DNA from: Campylobacteraceae bacterium
Lineage (GTDB): Bacteria > Campylobacterota > Campylobacteria > Campylobacterales > Campylobacteraceae
Assembly (NCBI GenBank): GCA_031290675.1
Contig: JAITNC010000006.1
Location: 1-13,023, forward strand
Length of the DNA: 13,023 bases
Direction: 5' to 3'
In this document: positions 1-7,817 of the stretch, piece by piece
Position numbering within the stretch: position 1 is the first letter of the stretch
Layout of the letters: each line of letters opens with the position of its first letter
Translations under genes and position numbers: made by a program
The notes under the pieces: model-generated
The model's database searches: none
What the model was told of the DNA's origin: nothing
The model's input: the letters and a program-made list of their open reading frames with translations, nothing else

Positions 1-408
1 TATCTCCCTCATGCTCACGCTCTCCACATCTTTGTGCATATTTTTAGGTGCGCTTAAAAAATACGGATATATAGGCGTTGTAGTGATGACACTCTCGCCC
101 TCTTTGAGCATTCCGCAGGCGATATTCATACTTGCGACCACGCCCGATGTAAATACCAAAGAGTTTTTATCTACATTCCAACCGTGATGTCTTTTTATAA
201 AGTCTGTTATGGCCGTGAGTGTTTCATCGTCCACGCCCGTATAGCCGAAAATGCCGTGTTGTGCTCTCTCTTGGAGTGCGTCTATGACGCATTGCGGGGA
301 CTTGAAGTCCATATCTGCCACCCACGCAGGAATAGCCTCTTTGAACATTCTGTATCTCTCAAGTTTTAGTGCGTTTGTGCCGCTTCTGTTTATTATCTCA
401 TCAAACAT
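1..408 (-). CDS. patB: MalY/PatB-family PLP-dependent C-S lyase (aminotransferase class I/II fold), N-terminal part
   Basis: The reverse strand reads open from an ATG at 408 to the window edge, giving 136 residues with no stop, so the C-terminal two thirds lie outside. It begins MFDEIINRSGTNALKLERY and carries the family hallmark IPAWVADMDFKSP (about residues 26-38), then GIFGYTG (57-63) and LVFTSGVVASMN (88-99), followed by ITTTPIYPY. These match the N-terminal arm and start of the PLP-binding large domain of MalY/PatB cystathionine beta-lyase-like enzymes, which cleave C-S bonds of cystathionine or cysteine conjugates in the cytoplasm. The PLP-binding lysine is beyond the window, so activity cannot be confirmed. 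The start is supported by AAAAGGG about 7 bases upstream (rc of 415-421). The gene is divergent from purH and shares a 71-base intergenic region. An ordinary class I aminotransferase is the alternative, but the WVADMDF signature favours the C-S lyase group. Confidence 0.85.
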   Translation of the reverse strand, partial: MFDEIINRSGTNALKLERYRMFKEAIPAWVADMDFKSPQCVIDALQERAQHGIFGYTGVDDETLTAITDFIKRHHGWNVDKNSLVFTSGVVASMNIACGMLKEGESVITTTPIYPYFLSAPKNMHKDVESVSMREI

Positions 409-441
409 TTATGCCCTTTTATCGCTTTTAAATAGTTACTT

Positions 442-450
442 TGATAAAAT
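442..450 (+). promoter_or_regulatory. Probable extended -10 promoter of purH
   Basis: TGATAAAAT at 442-450 fits the extended -10 form TGnTAnAAT, with the hexamer TAAAAT at 445-450. It would place the transcript start near 457 and leave a leader of about 23 bases before the TTG start of purH. No good -35 hexamer is seen; the upstream bases are T-rich, as is common in Campylobacterota. The assignment rests on motif and position only. Confidence 0.5.
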
Positions 451-457
451 TTTACCA
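449..457 (-). promoter_or_regulatory. Probable extended -10 promoter of the patB-like gene
   Basis: On the reverse strand, 457 to 449 reads TGGTAAAAT, an extended -10 with hexamer TAAAAT (454-449). A partial -35 (TTGTCC, rc of 471-476) lies 16 bases upstream. The transcript would start near 442 and have a leader of about 33 bases. It overlaps the purH -10 by two bases, so the two promoters may exclude each other. Confidence 0.45.
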
Positions 458-467
458 TTATTTGTTT

Positions 468-473
468 AAAGGA
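468..473 (+). promoter_or_regulatory. Ribosome binding site that fixes the TTG start of purH
   Basis: AAAGGA lies six bases before the TTG at 480-482. This supports 480 as the start rather than the in-frame TTG at 441, which would add 13 residues unrelated to PurH and has no such site. Confidence 0.75.
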
Positions 474-479
474 CAAAAT

Positions 480-2012
480 TTGAGAGCGTTAATCAGCGTA
501 AGCGACAAAACAGGCATATCGCAGTTTGCGAAATCTTTAGAGCAGTTAGGATACGAGATCATCTCAACAGGCGGCACATACAAGCTTTTGAAAGAAGAGG
601 GTGTCAAAGCCTTGGAGATAAGTGAAGTTACGAAATTTCCCGAGATGTTTGGCGGCAGAGTCAAGACGCTCAACCCCTACATTCACGGCGGCATTTTACA
701 CAGACGTGATTTGCCTTCGCACGTGAGCACGGCGAAAGAGCACGCCATAGTGGGCATAGATATCGTGTGCGTGAACTTATATCCGTTCAAAGAAACCATA
801 TCAAAAACGGACGATTTTGACGAGATAATAGAAAACATAGACATAGGCGGCCCCGCTATGGTCAGAAGTGCGGCAAAAAACTTCAACGATGTCGTGATAG
901 TAACTGACGTCTTAGACTACGACTTGGTAGTAGAAAAGCTGCAAAATGGCGGCAATACGCTTGAGTTTAGACGTGATATGATGATAAAAGCTTACGAGCA
1001 TACAGCGATGTATGACGCTACGATAGCCAACTATATGAACGGCAGATTTAAGGGCGGTTTTGGCGACAAGCAGTTCATAGCCGGCACGAAGGCTTTTGAT
1101 ACGAGATACGGCGAAAACCCTCATCAAAAGGGCGCTTTGTATGAGTTTGACTACTTTTTTACGACAAATCTCAAAACCCTAAAAGGCGAAGCCAGCTTTA
1201 ACAACCTGACCGATATAAACGCAGCCGTTAAGATAGCGGCGTCTTTTGGCAAAGCTCCTGCTGTCTGTATAGTCAAACACGCAAATCCATGTGGGTTCGC
1301 TGTAAAAGACAACTTGCTTGAGAGTTACATAGAAGCCCTGAAATGCGACACTCTCTCGGCGTACGGCGGAGTTGTGGCTATCAACGGCACACTTGACAAG
1401 ATGTTGGCTAGCAAGATAAACGAGATATTTGTTGAGGTGATAGTAGCGGCAAACGTAACACCCGAAGCGTTGGCGGTTTTTGAGAGCAAAAAGCGAGTTA
1501 AGATATTTTCGCAAGAGAGCAGATACCTCACCCTCAGCAACGACGCTCACGACTTCAAACACGTGGACGGCGGCTTTGTTTTTCAGGAAAGCGACAGCGT
1601 AAATGACGAAGAGATAACAAACGCCAAACGCCAAAGCGACAGAGCAGCTTCAAGTGGCGAGTTGAGGGACTTGGAGATAGCTTACAAAGTCGCCGCTTTG
1701 ACGAAGTCAAACTGCGTTGTTTACGTAAAAGATAGCGTTATGGTGGCGATAGGTATGGGTATGACGAGCAGAGTTGATGCTGCCAAATCGGCACTTTTGA
1801 AAGCCAAAGATATGGGAATAGACATCAGCGGAGCGGCATTGGCAAGCGAGGCGTTTTTCCCATTTCGTGACAGCATTGATGCGGCAGCAGCAGCAGGGGT
1901 CAAGGCGATAATAGAACCGGGCGGAAGCATCAGAGATGATGAGGTGATAAAATCAGCAAATGAACATAAAATAGCGCTGTATTTCACGGGAGTTAGACAC
2001 TTTTTGCATTAA
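480..2012 (+). CDS. purH: Bifunctional AICAR formyltransferase / IMP cyclohydrolase
   Basis: PurH carries out the last two steps of de novo purine synthesis in the cytosol: formylation of AICAR by 10-formyl-THF, then ring closure to IMP. From the TTG at 480 the protein has 510 residues, beginning [13 protein letters not shown]. The N-terminal MGS-like cyclohydrolase domain shows [10 protein letters not shown] (about 28-37) and [16 protein letters not shown] (about 58-73). The formyltransferase domain shows RYGENPHQ (about 209-216) and the catalytic Lys-His pair in VKHANPCG, which falls at K266-H267 with this start, the same numbers as in characterised PurH enzymes. It ends in the conserved FTGVRHFLH tail. 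Arginine use is mostly AGA (12 of 18). It converges on the defence operon, whose AIPR gene ends 78 bases downstream on the other strand. The assignment is secure. Confidence 0.97.
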   Translation: MRALISVSDKTGISQFAKSLEQLGYEIISTGGTYKLLKEEGVKALEISEVTKFPEMFGGRVKTLNPYIHGGILHRRDLPSHVSTAKEHAIVGIDIVCVNLYPFKETISKTDDFDEIIENIDIGGPAMVRSAAKNFNDVVIVTDVLDYDLVVEKLQNGGNTLEFRRDMMIKAYEHTAMYDATIANYMNGRFKGGFGDKQFIAGTKAFDTRYGENPHQKGALYEFDYFFTTNLKTLKGEASFNNLTDINAAVKIAASFGKAPAVCIVKHANPCGFAVKDNLLESYIEALKCDTLSAYGGVVAINGTLDKMLASKINEIFVEVIVAANVTPEALAVFESKKRVKIFSQESRYLTLSNDAHDFKHVDGGFVFQESDSVNDEEITNAKRQSDRAASSGELRDLEIAYKVAALTKSNCVVYVKDSVMVAIGMGMTSRVDAAKSALLKAKDMGIDISGAALASEAFFPFRDSIDAAAAAGVKAIIEPGGSIRDDEVIKSANEHKIALYFTGVRHFLH

Positions 2013-2016
2013 AGAG

Positions 2017-2034
2017 GTATTGTTTTGGCAATAC
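2017..2034 (+). terminator. Short hairpin just after purH
   Basis: GTATTG (2017-2022) and CAATAC (2029-2034) form a perfect 6-base-pair stem with a 6-base loop, starting five bases after the purH stop. No U-run follows (the next bases are AAAGTA), so it is a weak terminator candidate. It also overlaps the stub reading frame at 2025. Confidence 0.3.
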
Positions 2035-2054
2035 AAAGTAAGGTTAGAGGATAA
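2025..2054 (+). pseudogene. Nine-codon stub with ribosome binding site, possible remnant of a gene once downstream of purH
   Basis: After purH comes AAAGAGG (2011-2017), then seven bases, then TTG at 2025, reading MAIQSKVRG before TAA at 2052-2054. The arrangement copies that of purH itself (AAAGGA, six bases, TTG). The layout suggests the 5' end of a gene formerly co-transcribed with purH and cut off where the defence island begins. I do not recognise the nine residues, and the match could be chance. Confidence 0.3.
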
Positions 2055-2096
2055 AAGAGTTTAGTAGCTAATAATAAACTTAAATAACCTCTAATC
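2042..2096. terminator. Nested inverted repeat between convergent purH and the AIPR gene
   Basis: An outer stem pairs GGTTAGAGG (2042-2050) with CCTCTAATC (2088-2096), nine pairs including one G-U. An inner stem pairs AGTTTA (2058-2063) with TAAACT (2075-2080) around an 11-base loop. The inner loop is AT-rich and the structure lies between two convergent genes, overlapping the AIPR stop codon (2091-2093). A bidirectional terminator is the simplest reading. There is no classical GC-rich stem with a U-tail. Confidence 0.4.
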
Positions 2097-4136
2097 AATT
2101 GCCGAAAATCCCTCTGCCTTCATATTGTCTATTAGCAATAATAGTTGTTGGCTTTGTTTGACAGATACATAGCCTTTTTTAATTTGAATATCTATTATCT
2201 TGATATCTTCGTCTGATATTAATTTTTTGCTAACACCAAAAGATTTTAATTGTTTCCAAATATCTTTTGGTATGTCACAGACTTTTCTTTGTGCATCAAT
2301 TCCATTATCTATTCTTTGTATTCTTCTTCCATCTCGTAGAATTTGATCAAATTCGTTTATTGATATAAGTTCAGATAAAAAATCACTCTTGAATTCAAAA
2401 TATATTTTTGTAATCGCTGTCCAACACATAAGACGTTTGCAAAACTGACCGATATTTGACATCTCGCCGTTATTTAATAAGAGGTTATGAACTTCTTTGG
2501 TAATTTCTTTCAATGTATTTTTAAATCCTTCCGAAATCGCTTGTTTGTTCCATATTTTCATAAAATCAATGGACTTCCCTATCTCCTCCGTTTTATGCGC
2601 AATATAAGCCAATGTATAGGCGACTATATTTGCACGATAGCCGCCGTCATACCAAGTCGCATTTGTAACCAATTTTTCAGTTGCTTTGAACACTATTGCT
2701 TTTGCTATTGCGATCTTGTAATATGCCTCATTGAACTGTGTGTCATTTTCATTCCACAATTTATCAACCTTGTTGGCGTATTCAAGGAATATGTATTGCG
2801 CACCCTTGCTCACTATGTGTGGCAACTGCATCCAAACGCCTTCAAATTTTGCCAAATCAGTTTTTGTAAATAGCTGGCTTTTTGGATATTCAATTTGAAA
2901 TTTATTCTTTTTAGCAGGCGTTGCGTATGAATAACCATTGATATATTGCCCGCGTGCGCGCTCGTAAAACCATTTTGTTTGTATAAATTGTCCGTTGACA
3001 GATGGAGCATATATCCTACGTGAAAAATCTTCCATTCGCTTGTGAAAATGATGGGTGGCGAAAAAGTCTGCCTCATTTACTTTATTCTGGCTGTTGGCAT
3101 ACTTAGAGATACAAGGAATCATTTCATCTCCAAGTTCCTGTGACACGACGGAAAGTTTCATTTGCACAAATATCCTACTTATATCGGCTTTATCTTTTTT
3201 GTATGTGCTAAAAAGCGAAGCTGTTGTCTGTCCCCCGTTGACTATCTGCAAATTTGTGAGGAATTGGATTTTCCCATCTTTCAAATCTATGGATTCGGCG
3301 GTCGCTGTTATTCCGTTGTTGTATGCAAAGAACCTTTCGGGCTTACTCAGTATAGTTTCGCGAATTCCCTTATTAATTTTCCCTTTCGTTTGCAAGAAAC
3401 TACGCACATTGCGTTCTAGTAGCCGCGCCCCGTGCCGTTCGTAGAGTTTTGCAAGGACAATTCCAGGCACGACCGCCAAGTAAGCTTTGTACTCAGTTTC
3501 GTCCAAATTGGCAGGCAGGCAAGGGATTCCATCGCCAAAGTCGCTATTAAAATCAATTGTTATATCCTGTGGAACCCGCTCAGAAGAGATAAGACGATAT
3601 AGGCGCGTCAAATCCCAGAGATGATAGTTTATTTTTACATTTCCAGATTGCTTCGGCGGAATTGCATCCAAACGTGAGCTAAGTTTCTTGTCTGTCAAAA
3701 GATAAAGATTCACATTTGCGAGCGTGCCTTGGCGTGAATATATGAAATTCGCAACACTGTATCCATCGGAGGTTTCCTCCATATTTTTATAAAATTTATC
3801 ATCAAGGCTCTTTATAAAAAAGTTTTCAATGCGCTTAAATGAGGATTCTATTTCATCTTTATTTATGGTTGATATGTCGTTCAGACTACTGTATATACTT
3901 ATGAAAAGATTCAGTGAACCGTCACCACTTTCGTTTTCATCCAAATAATATCCATTTATCGCACGTCCCTGTGGGTCTTTGTAATAAGAATACTCCGGCA
4001 TTTCAATTTCGCCAGCCTCATCAAGGTATTCACAAAATGCTTCAAAGAATGCGCGTTGCAGAAAATCATTTCCAGAGCATGCATTTGCACTTACCTCGTT
4101 AAATAATTCTTCGTGAAATTCTTGCAGTTCATCCAT
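2091..4136 (-). CDS. AIPR-domain protein (abortive infection phage resistance family)
   Basis: The 681-residue protein carries the AIPR family core: LLERNVRSFL (239-248), KINKGIRETI (253-262), FFAYNNGITATA (269-280) and LQIVNGGQTT (296-305). The family usually reads NKGI...YNNGI...QIVNGxQTT, so the core is intact. The N-terminal third (about 1-200) has acidic stretches; the C-terminal half (about 440-681) looks helical and I recognise no further domain. No signal peptide or membrane segment is evident, so it should be cytoplasmic. AIPR proteins are associated with phage abortive infection and with Z1/methyltransferase operons, but their biochemical activity is not established. It is the last gene of the operon, two bases after the PD-(D/E)XK gene, with AAGGA in that gene's last codons as ribosome binding site. 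Arginines include CGG and CGC codons, rare in the flanks. Family assignment is strong; the role here is inference. Confidence 0.88.
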   Translation of the reverse strand: MDELQEFHEELFNEVSANACSGNDFLQRAFFEAFCEYLDEAGEIEMPEYSYYKDPQGRAINGYYLDENESGDGSLNLFISIYSSLNDISTINKDEIESSFKRIENFFIKSLDDKFYKNMEETSDGYSVANFIYSRQGTLANVNLYLLTDKKLSSRLDAIPPKQSGNVKINYHLWDLTRLYRLISSERVPQDITIDFNSDFGDGIPCLPANLDETEYKAYLAVVPGIVLAKLYERHGARLLERNVRSFLQTKGKINKGIRETILSKPERFFAYNNGITATAESIDLKDGKIQFLTNLQIVNGGQTTASLFSTYKKDKADISRIFVQMKLSVVSQELGDEMIPCISKYANSQNKVNEADFFATHHFHKRMEDFSRRIYAPSVNGQFIQTKWFYERARGQYINGYSYATPAKKNKFQIEYPKSQLFTKTDLAKFEGVWMQLPHIVSKGAQYIFLEYANKVDKLWNENDTQFNEAYYKIAIAKAIVFKATEKLVTNATWYDGGYRANIVAYTLAYIAHKTEEIGKSIDFMKIWNKQAISEGFKNTLKEITKEVHNLLLNNGEMSNIGQFCKRLMCWTAITKIYFEFKSDFLSELISINEFDQILRDGRRIQRIDNGIDAQRKVCDIPKDIWKQLKSFGVSKKLISDEDIKIIDIQIKKGYVSVKQSQQLLLLIDNMKAEGFSAID

Positions 4137-4138
4137 TT

Positions 4139-5113
4139 TTATTCCTTTTTCAATACTTCTTCCAATGAAATTTCATAATCCGTACAATTGCCAAGATTTA
4201 TGATGTAGTTCGCCTTTGACACGCCTTCTTTCACATCTTTTGGTGTTATCCTTGGAAATTCGCCATAGACTCTAAATCCCTTGAATTTATTTGCAACATA
4301 AAAAGTATCATTATATGTTCCGTCAAGGAACAGGCCAACCAAGGCCAATTTCTTGATGAACGCCTCGTATGCCGTTGCGTTTTCAGCATGTAGCTTTTCC
4401 GCTATTCTATTGGATAGTGAAAACAAGCTGAACGAATCTGGTGCATCAGATGCCGCAACGCCGATATATGCAACTGCAAGGAAAATATCACATTCTGCAT
4501 CATAGAGCTGTTGCAAGGAAGAAATATGAACCTCGTTCCTTGATGGGGATAAGCAGGTTTTTATTTCTATCCGCCTGTTACCTATGAAAAAATCTTGTGC
4601 GTCCGCATCCGCGCCAGTCCAAAAATTGACAGAATCCAATGCATTGTATTGTGATAGCAAGTAGTTTTCAAGAAAGATTAGCTCTCCAATAAGTCCCCTC
4701 TGCTCTTCTTTGGATAATTTATCATCACTGTTACGCTTCAAGAAATATTGCCAGTAAAGTAGGCGATTGCAGAACAAATCAATAGCCTTTTTTTCGCTTG
4801 CCGCCCCCGATGCTACACTGCACAGATCAAGGCATATTTTCAGGAATATCGGATAATCATCGTTGTTTTTGAGTGTTAGGGTTATGGATGGACTGCCTCC
4901 AGCTGAAATACTACCAACGCTTATTCCATTAAGTAAAATCTTGTCGCGGATTTTAGCTGGTTTGGAAATTGAAAACACCAGCATGTATTTGGATGTGGAA
5001 TCTTTCGCAAAGTAGAAATCATAAGGATAATTTGCACTTATGCGACGTGAAGAAATAAGCCCGACAGATGGAGTTTCCAAATTTTCCCAAGGATTTTCAT
5101 TAGTCACCGTCAT
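4139..5113 (-). CDS. PD-(D/E)XK motif protein (DUF4420 type), candidate restriction nuclease
   Basis: From the ATG at 5113 the protein has 324 residues. It shows a PD-(D/E)XK active site: GELIFLE with E144, then W165-T-G, D174 in AQDFF, and E183-I-K185 in RIEIKT, that is E...D-(X8)-E-X-K. This spacing is typical of metal-dependent restriction-fold nucleases and matches the DUF4420 family. The start is a choice: an in-frame ATG at 5146 would add 11 residues lying wholly inside the Z1 gene, whereas the ATG at 5113 has GAGG at a suitable distance and is followed by NENPWENL, the usual beginning of this family. A GTG at 5107 is a further option. The chosen start overlaps Z1 by 14 bases. It is the only gene in the operon with a recognisable nuclease fold, so it is the likely cutting subunit, although cleavage by this family is not known to me from experiment. 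Confidence 0.85.
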   Translation of the reverse strand: MTVTNENPWENLETPSVGLISSRRISANYPYDFYFAKDSTSKYMLVFSISKPAKIRDKILLNGISVGSISAGGSPSITLTLKNNDDYPIFLKICLDLCSVASGAASEKKAIDLFCNRLLYWQYFLKRNSDDKLSKEEQRGLIGELIFLENYLLSQYNALDSVNFWTGADADAQDFFIGNRRIEIKTCLSPSRNEVHISSLQQLYDAECDIFLAVAYIGVAASDAPDSFSLFSLSNRIAEKLHAENATAYEAFIKKLALVGLFLDGTYNDTFYVANKFKGFRVYGEFPRITPKDVKEGVSKANYIINLGNCTDYEISLEEVLKKE

Positions 5114-7817
5114 ATTCAGCCTCGCTCTCATCTTCGAGCAATCCAAAGTTTTCTTTCATCCATTGGAGATTTACGACATATTCCTCCCCATCGTAGTCAT
5201 AGTTGCGGTTTATAAAAGGGAAGCTTATGGCATAAATCGGAGTATGCTCATAAATAGTATGTTCCAGCTTGTTTTCCAAGTTTGCCAAAAACAATACAAG
5301 CAAAGGTTTGGAACGGCTGTGTCTATAGGCCGCATCCCTATTGGCTTTTCCAGTGTCTTTCTCTTCTTGTGCTATTATGGCCTCGGCATTTTTTATTTGC
5401 TCGTGGGTTAGTCCAACTATTTCTATACCCTGTGAAGCCATGCGCCTTCTGGAACTTACTTCCATCCCTTTTCCGTCACAAGTTTTGTTTCCAGCAGTTC
5501 GCACTGGTTGGATAATGCGTATAGAATCAGATATTGGAATATCAAAGAACTGGTTATTTTCACCTTTCTTTAAACTGACCAAAGCGACATCCCACAGATC
5601 AATTTTATCGTTTTCTTTCATATTTATAACAAACCGATGCATCGATGGCATCTGTGTATCAATGGAATCATCGTGATTCTTATAATCCCTTATAAAATCC
5701 AAGACAATATCAGCTGGAACATTGCGCCACAGATAGCCATTGTTATCCGCTTCAGTCAATTTGTTTTGTTGTTGCAATTTTTCAATAGTGCCAAAAAATA
5801 GTTTTTGATTTGCATTTATAGCATCAGAGGTTGTGAGAACTCTTTTTGTTTCAATATATCGACCAGATAAATCTACCTTTTCCCTTATTGGCGTTCCGTG
5901 CCACATTTTGTTTTTTGCGGTTATTAGCAATTTGAATGGACTTTTTCTTACACGCAATCCGAAGTTTTTTGGTGTTAACCCAAGCGAAGCCATATACTTA
6001 AAATCTGCGATAAGCTCGTCCGTTGCTTCTGTTATAAATTCATACCAAGCTCGTGATTCCTTTGGCATGTAAATCCGGCACAAGTCTTCATATCCGTCAC
6101 GGTAGCCAAACCAGCGCCCCATTTGCATAAGCGTGTCATACATCATCGTGTTGCGGATAAGATAGCTGATACTCAAACCTTCAAGAGTGAGGCCACGGGA
6201 CAGAGCAAGCCCACCGACTGCTATTATGTTCAGCCCGTTTGGATAATTTTCGTAATCCAGCCCATCTTGCGAGCGTTGGTTTATACTATAAATTTTAATT
6301 GGCGCAGTTGCATCATGTAATTTATCTAGCACTTGCTCCCAAGAAAAACCGCAATCCAAATACTCTATATCAAACAATTCTTTCAATTTGGCAACAAGTG
6401 GATTTTCAATGGCGCCACTCATTTTGTAACTGTATCTGATTGAATTCTGCGCTTCATCAAGATATTCAACTAATTTGTTTTTCACGCGGGTCTGCACATC
6501 ATTAAACCTTGATACATTCACTAGCATGGAGTTATGCTTTTTGATATCTCCACGAAGAATTCGTATTGCTCGAGCCAGCAGAAAAAGATTCACCGCGTCT
6601 ATCAGGCTTTCTGGCAAGCGGTCTATTGCTAAGTCTTTTTTATGGGTGAACGGCAATAATCCACTTTTGTTACCTTCGTCCTGATGGTCTTCAATTAATC
6701 GGACTATGTTCTCTTCTCGTTCGGGACAGAAAATCTTGCTTGCCCCGAAATAATTAGATGGTGCGTCAAGGCAGTAAATAAAATCGCGTGGGAATAAATC
6801 TTCGCCGATTCCATCCATTGGTGTATTGTCAATAAATATATTCGCAAATGGTGTAGCCGTGTATCCAATATAACATCTTTCCTTGAATATACTCAAAAGC
6901 TGGCGAATAAGCGCATTGATTTTAGATGCCTCATCTGGATTCTGTTTCGTATTGATTGACGCATTATCAGCTTCGTCGTCTATCAGCATCATCGGTACAT
7001 CATCAATTTTGGCCATTTCGTCATTTGATTGAATACTCTGCTTCAACCAATCAATCAGGTTCTGCAAGGTTTTTCCATTTTTCTTTATTACAAATACAAC
7101 GGGATTGGAAAAATTTTGTATGTTTGCTCCAATCTGCGATGCAGTGTTTTTATTGAAATCCTTGCGAATTGTTGTGAATGTTATCGGCTGATACCTAGGG
7201 TCATAATCTGTTAATCCGACGCCTATTTGCTTGAACTTGTCATTGGACGTATCACGACCAGTAAAGCCTTGTTCAATTCGAATCTGCGTTTGTTTGCGTA
7301 AAGAATTTGTAATGCCAGCAATGACAATAAAAACTTTGTATCCAGCATCAGCGGCTTTTGATATGAGTCCGAGATAATTAGCCGTCTTGCCAGATTGAAC
7401 ATGACCGACAACCATACCCTTGCGTTCCCAATTTCCAGACTTTTTTGGATTTTCCGCTAGTGCGAGAATACGCTCCGTAACATCATCAAGTGATGCCACA
7501 ACATTTATTCCGAATCCTTTGCTTATCAAATGCCCTCTGTATTTTTTCCAATAATACCATTCTATGTTCGGCTTGGCCTCTGGTAGCCAAGGCTCGAATA
7601 GGTCTTGCAACACATCGCCTTGCCCCATTGTTATATTGACACGGGTTTCTATTATTTTTCTGACTTTTTCAAGATTTTCCTGAGTAAGTTGTGGAAACGC
7701 TGGTGCGAACATAAGTACGGTTTTTTTTATAAGTTCTTGTGTGATATCTTTTGCCAACATCTTGCTGACTATCGCCATTGCCGCAGTTTCAAGATTTTCC
7801 ATTTGTGTTGTTATCAT
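5100..7817 (-). CDS. Z1-domain superfamily-2 helicase-like ATPase
   Basis: The 905-residue protein has a complete set of helicase-like motifs. Walker A is GHVQSGKTANYL (138-149, with K144 and T145). The DEAD box D281-E-A-D284 lies in LIDDEADNAS. Motif III is GYTATPFAN (318-326). Motif V is GGLALSRGLTLEG (535-547). A motif VI-like QMGRWFGYR spans 565-573. The GRWFGYR and TATPFAN blocks are diagnostic of Z1 proteins, found with MutL-like ATPases and methyltransferases in predicted restriction systems. Residues about 620-905 form a C-terminal extension I cannot assign; it ends in an acidic tail. The likely role is ATP-driven movement or remodelling on DNA that feeds the nuclease encoded by the next gene. 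The start ATG shares one base with the stop of the GHKL gene (TAATG), with AAAGAGA just upstream. An A8 tract near codons 30-32 (7721-7728 as T on the plus strand) could slip. Confidence 0.9.
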   Translation of the reverse strand: MITTQMENLETAAMAIVSKMLAKDITQELIKKTVLMFAPAFPQLTQENLEKVRKIIETRVNITMGQGDVLQDLFEPWLPEAKPNIEWYYWKKYRGHLISKGFGINVVASLDDVTERILALAENPKKSGNWERKGMVVGHVQSGKTANYLGLISKAADAGYKVFIVIAGITNSLRKQTQIRIEQGFTGRDTSNDKFKQIGVGLTDYDPRYQPITFTTIRKDFNKNTASQIGANIQNFSNPVVFVIKKNGKTLQNLIDWLKQSIQSNDEMAKIDDVPMMLIDDEADNASINTKQNPDEASKINALIRQLLSIFKERCYIGYTATPFANIFIDNTPMDGIGEDLFPRDFIYCLDAPSNYFGASKIFCPEREENIVRLIEDHQDEGNKSGLLPFTHKKDLAIDRLPESLIDAVNLFLLARAIRILRGDIKKHNSMLVNVSRFNDVQTRVKNKLVEYLDEAQNSIRYSYKMSGAIENPLVAKLKELFDIEYLDCGFSWEQVLDKLHDATAPIKIYSINQRSQDGLDYENYPNGLNIIAVGGLALSRGLTLEGLSISYLIRNTMMYDTLMQMGRWFGYRDGYEDLCRIYMPKESRAWYEFITEATDELIADFKYMASLGLTPKNFGLRVRKSPFKLLITAKNKMWHGTPIREKVDLSGRYIETKRVLTTSDAINANQKLFFGTIEKLQQQNKLTEADNNGYLWRNVPADIVLDFIRDYKNHDDSIDTQMPSMHRFVINMKENDKIDLWDVALVSLKKGENNQFFDIPISDSIRIIQPVRTAGNKTCDGKGMEVSSRRRMASQGIEIVGLTHEQIKNAEAIIAQEEKDTGKANRDAAYRHSRSKPLLVLFLANLENKLEHTIYEHTPIYAISFPFINRNYDYDGEEYVVNLQWMKENFGLLEDESEAEYDGD

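Noticed and set aside
441..479. Upstream extension of purH to the TTG at 441
   Set aside because: The extra 13 residues are not PurH-like, and AAAGGA at 468-473 points to the TTG at 480, which gives the usual 510 residues.
1179..1634. Minus-strand open frame of 151 codons inside purH
   Set aside because: It lies wholly opposite the conserved formyltransferase domain and shows no family motif.
5114..5146. Eleven-residue N-terminal extension of the PD-(D/E)XK protein
   Set aside because: It would lie fully inside the Z1 coding region, and the ATG at 5113 has a better-placed GAGG and a family-like N-terminus.
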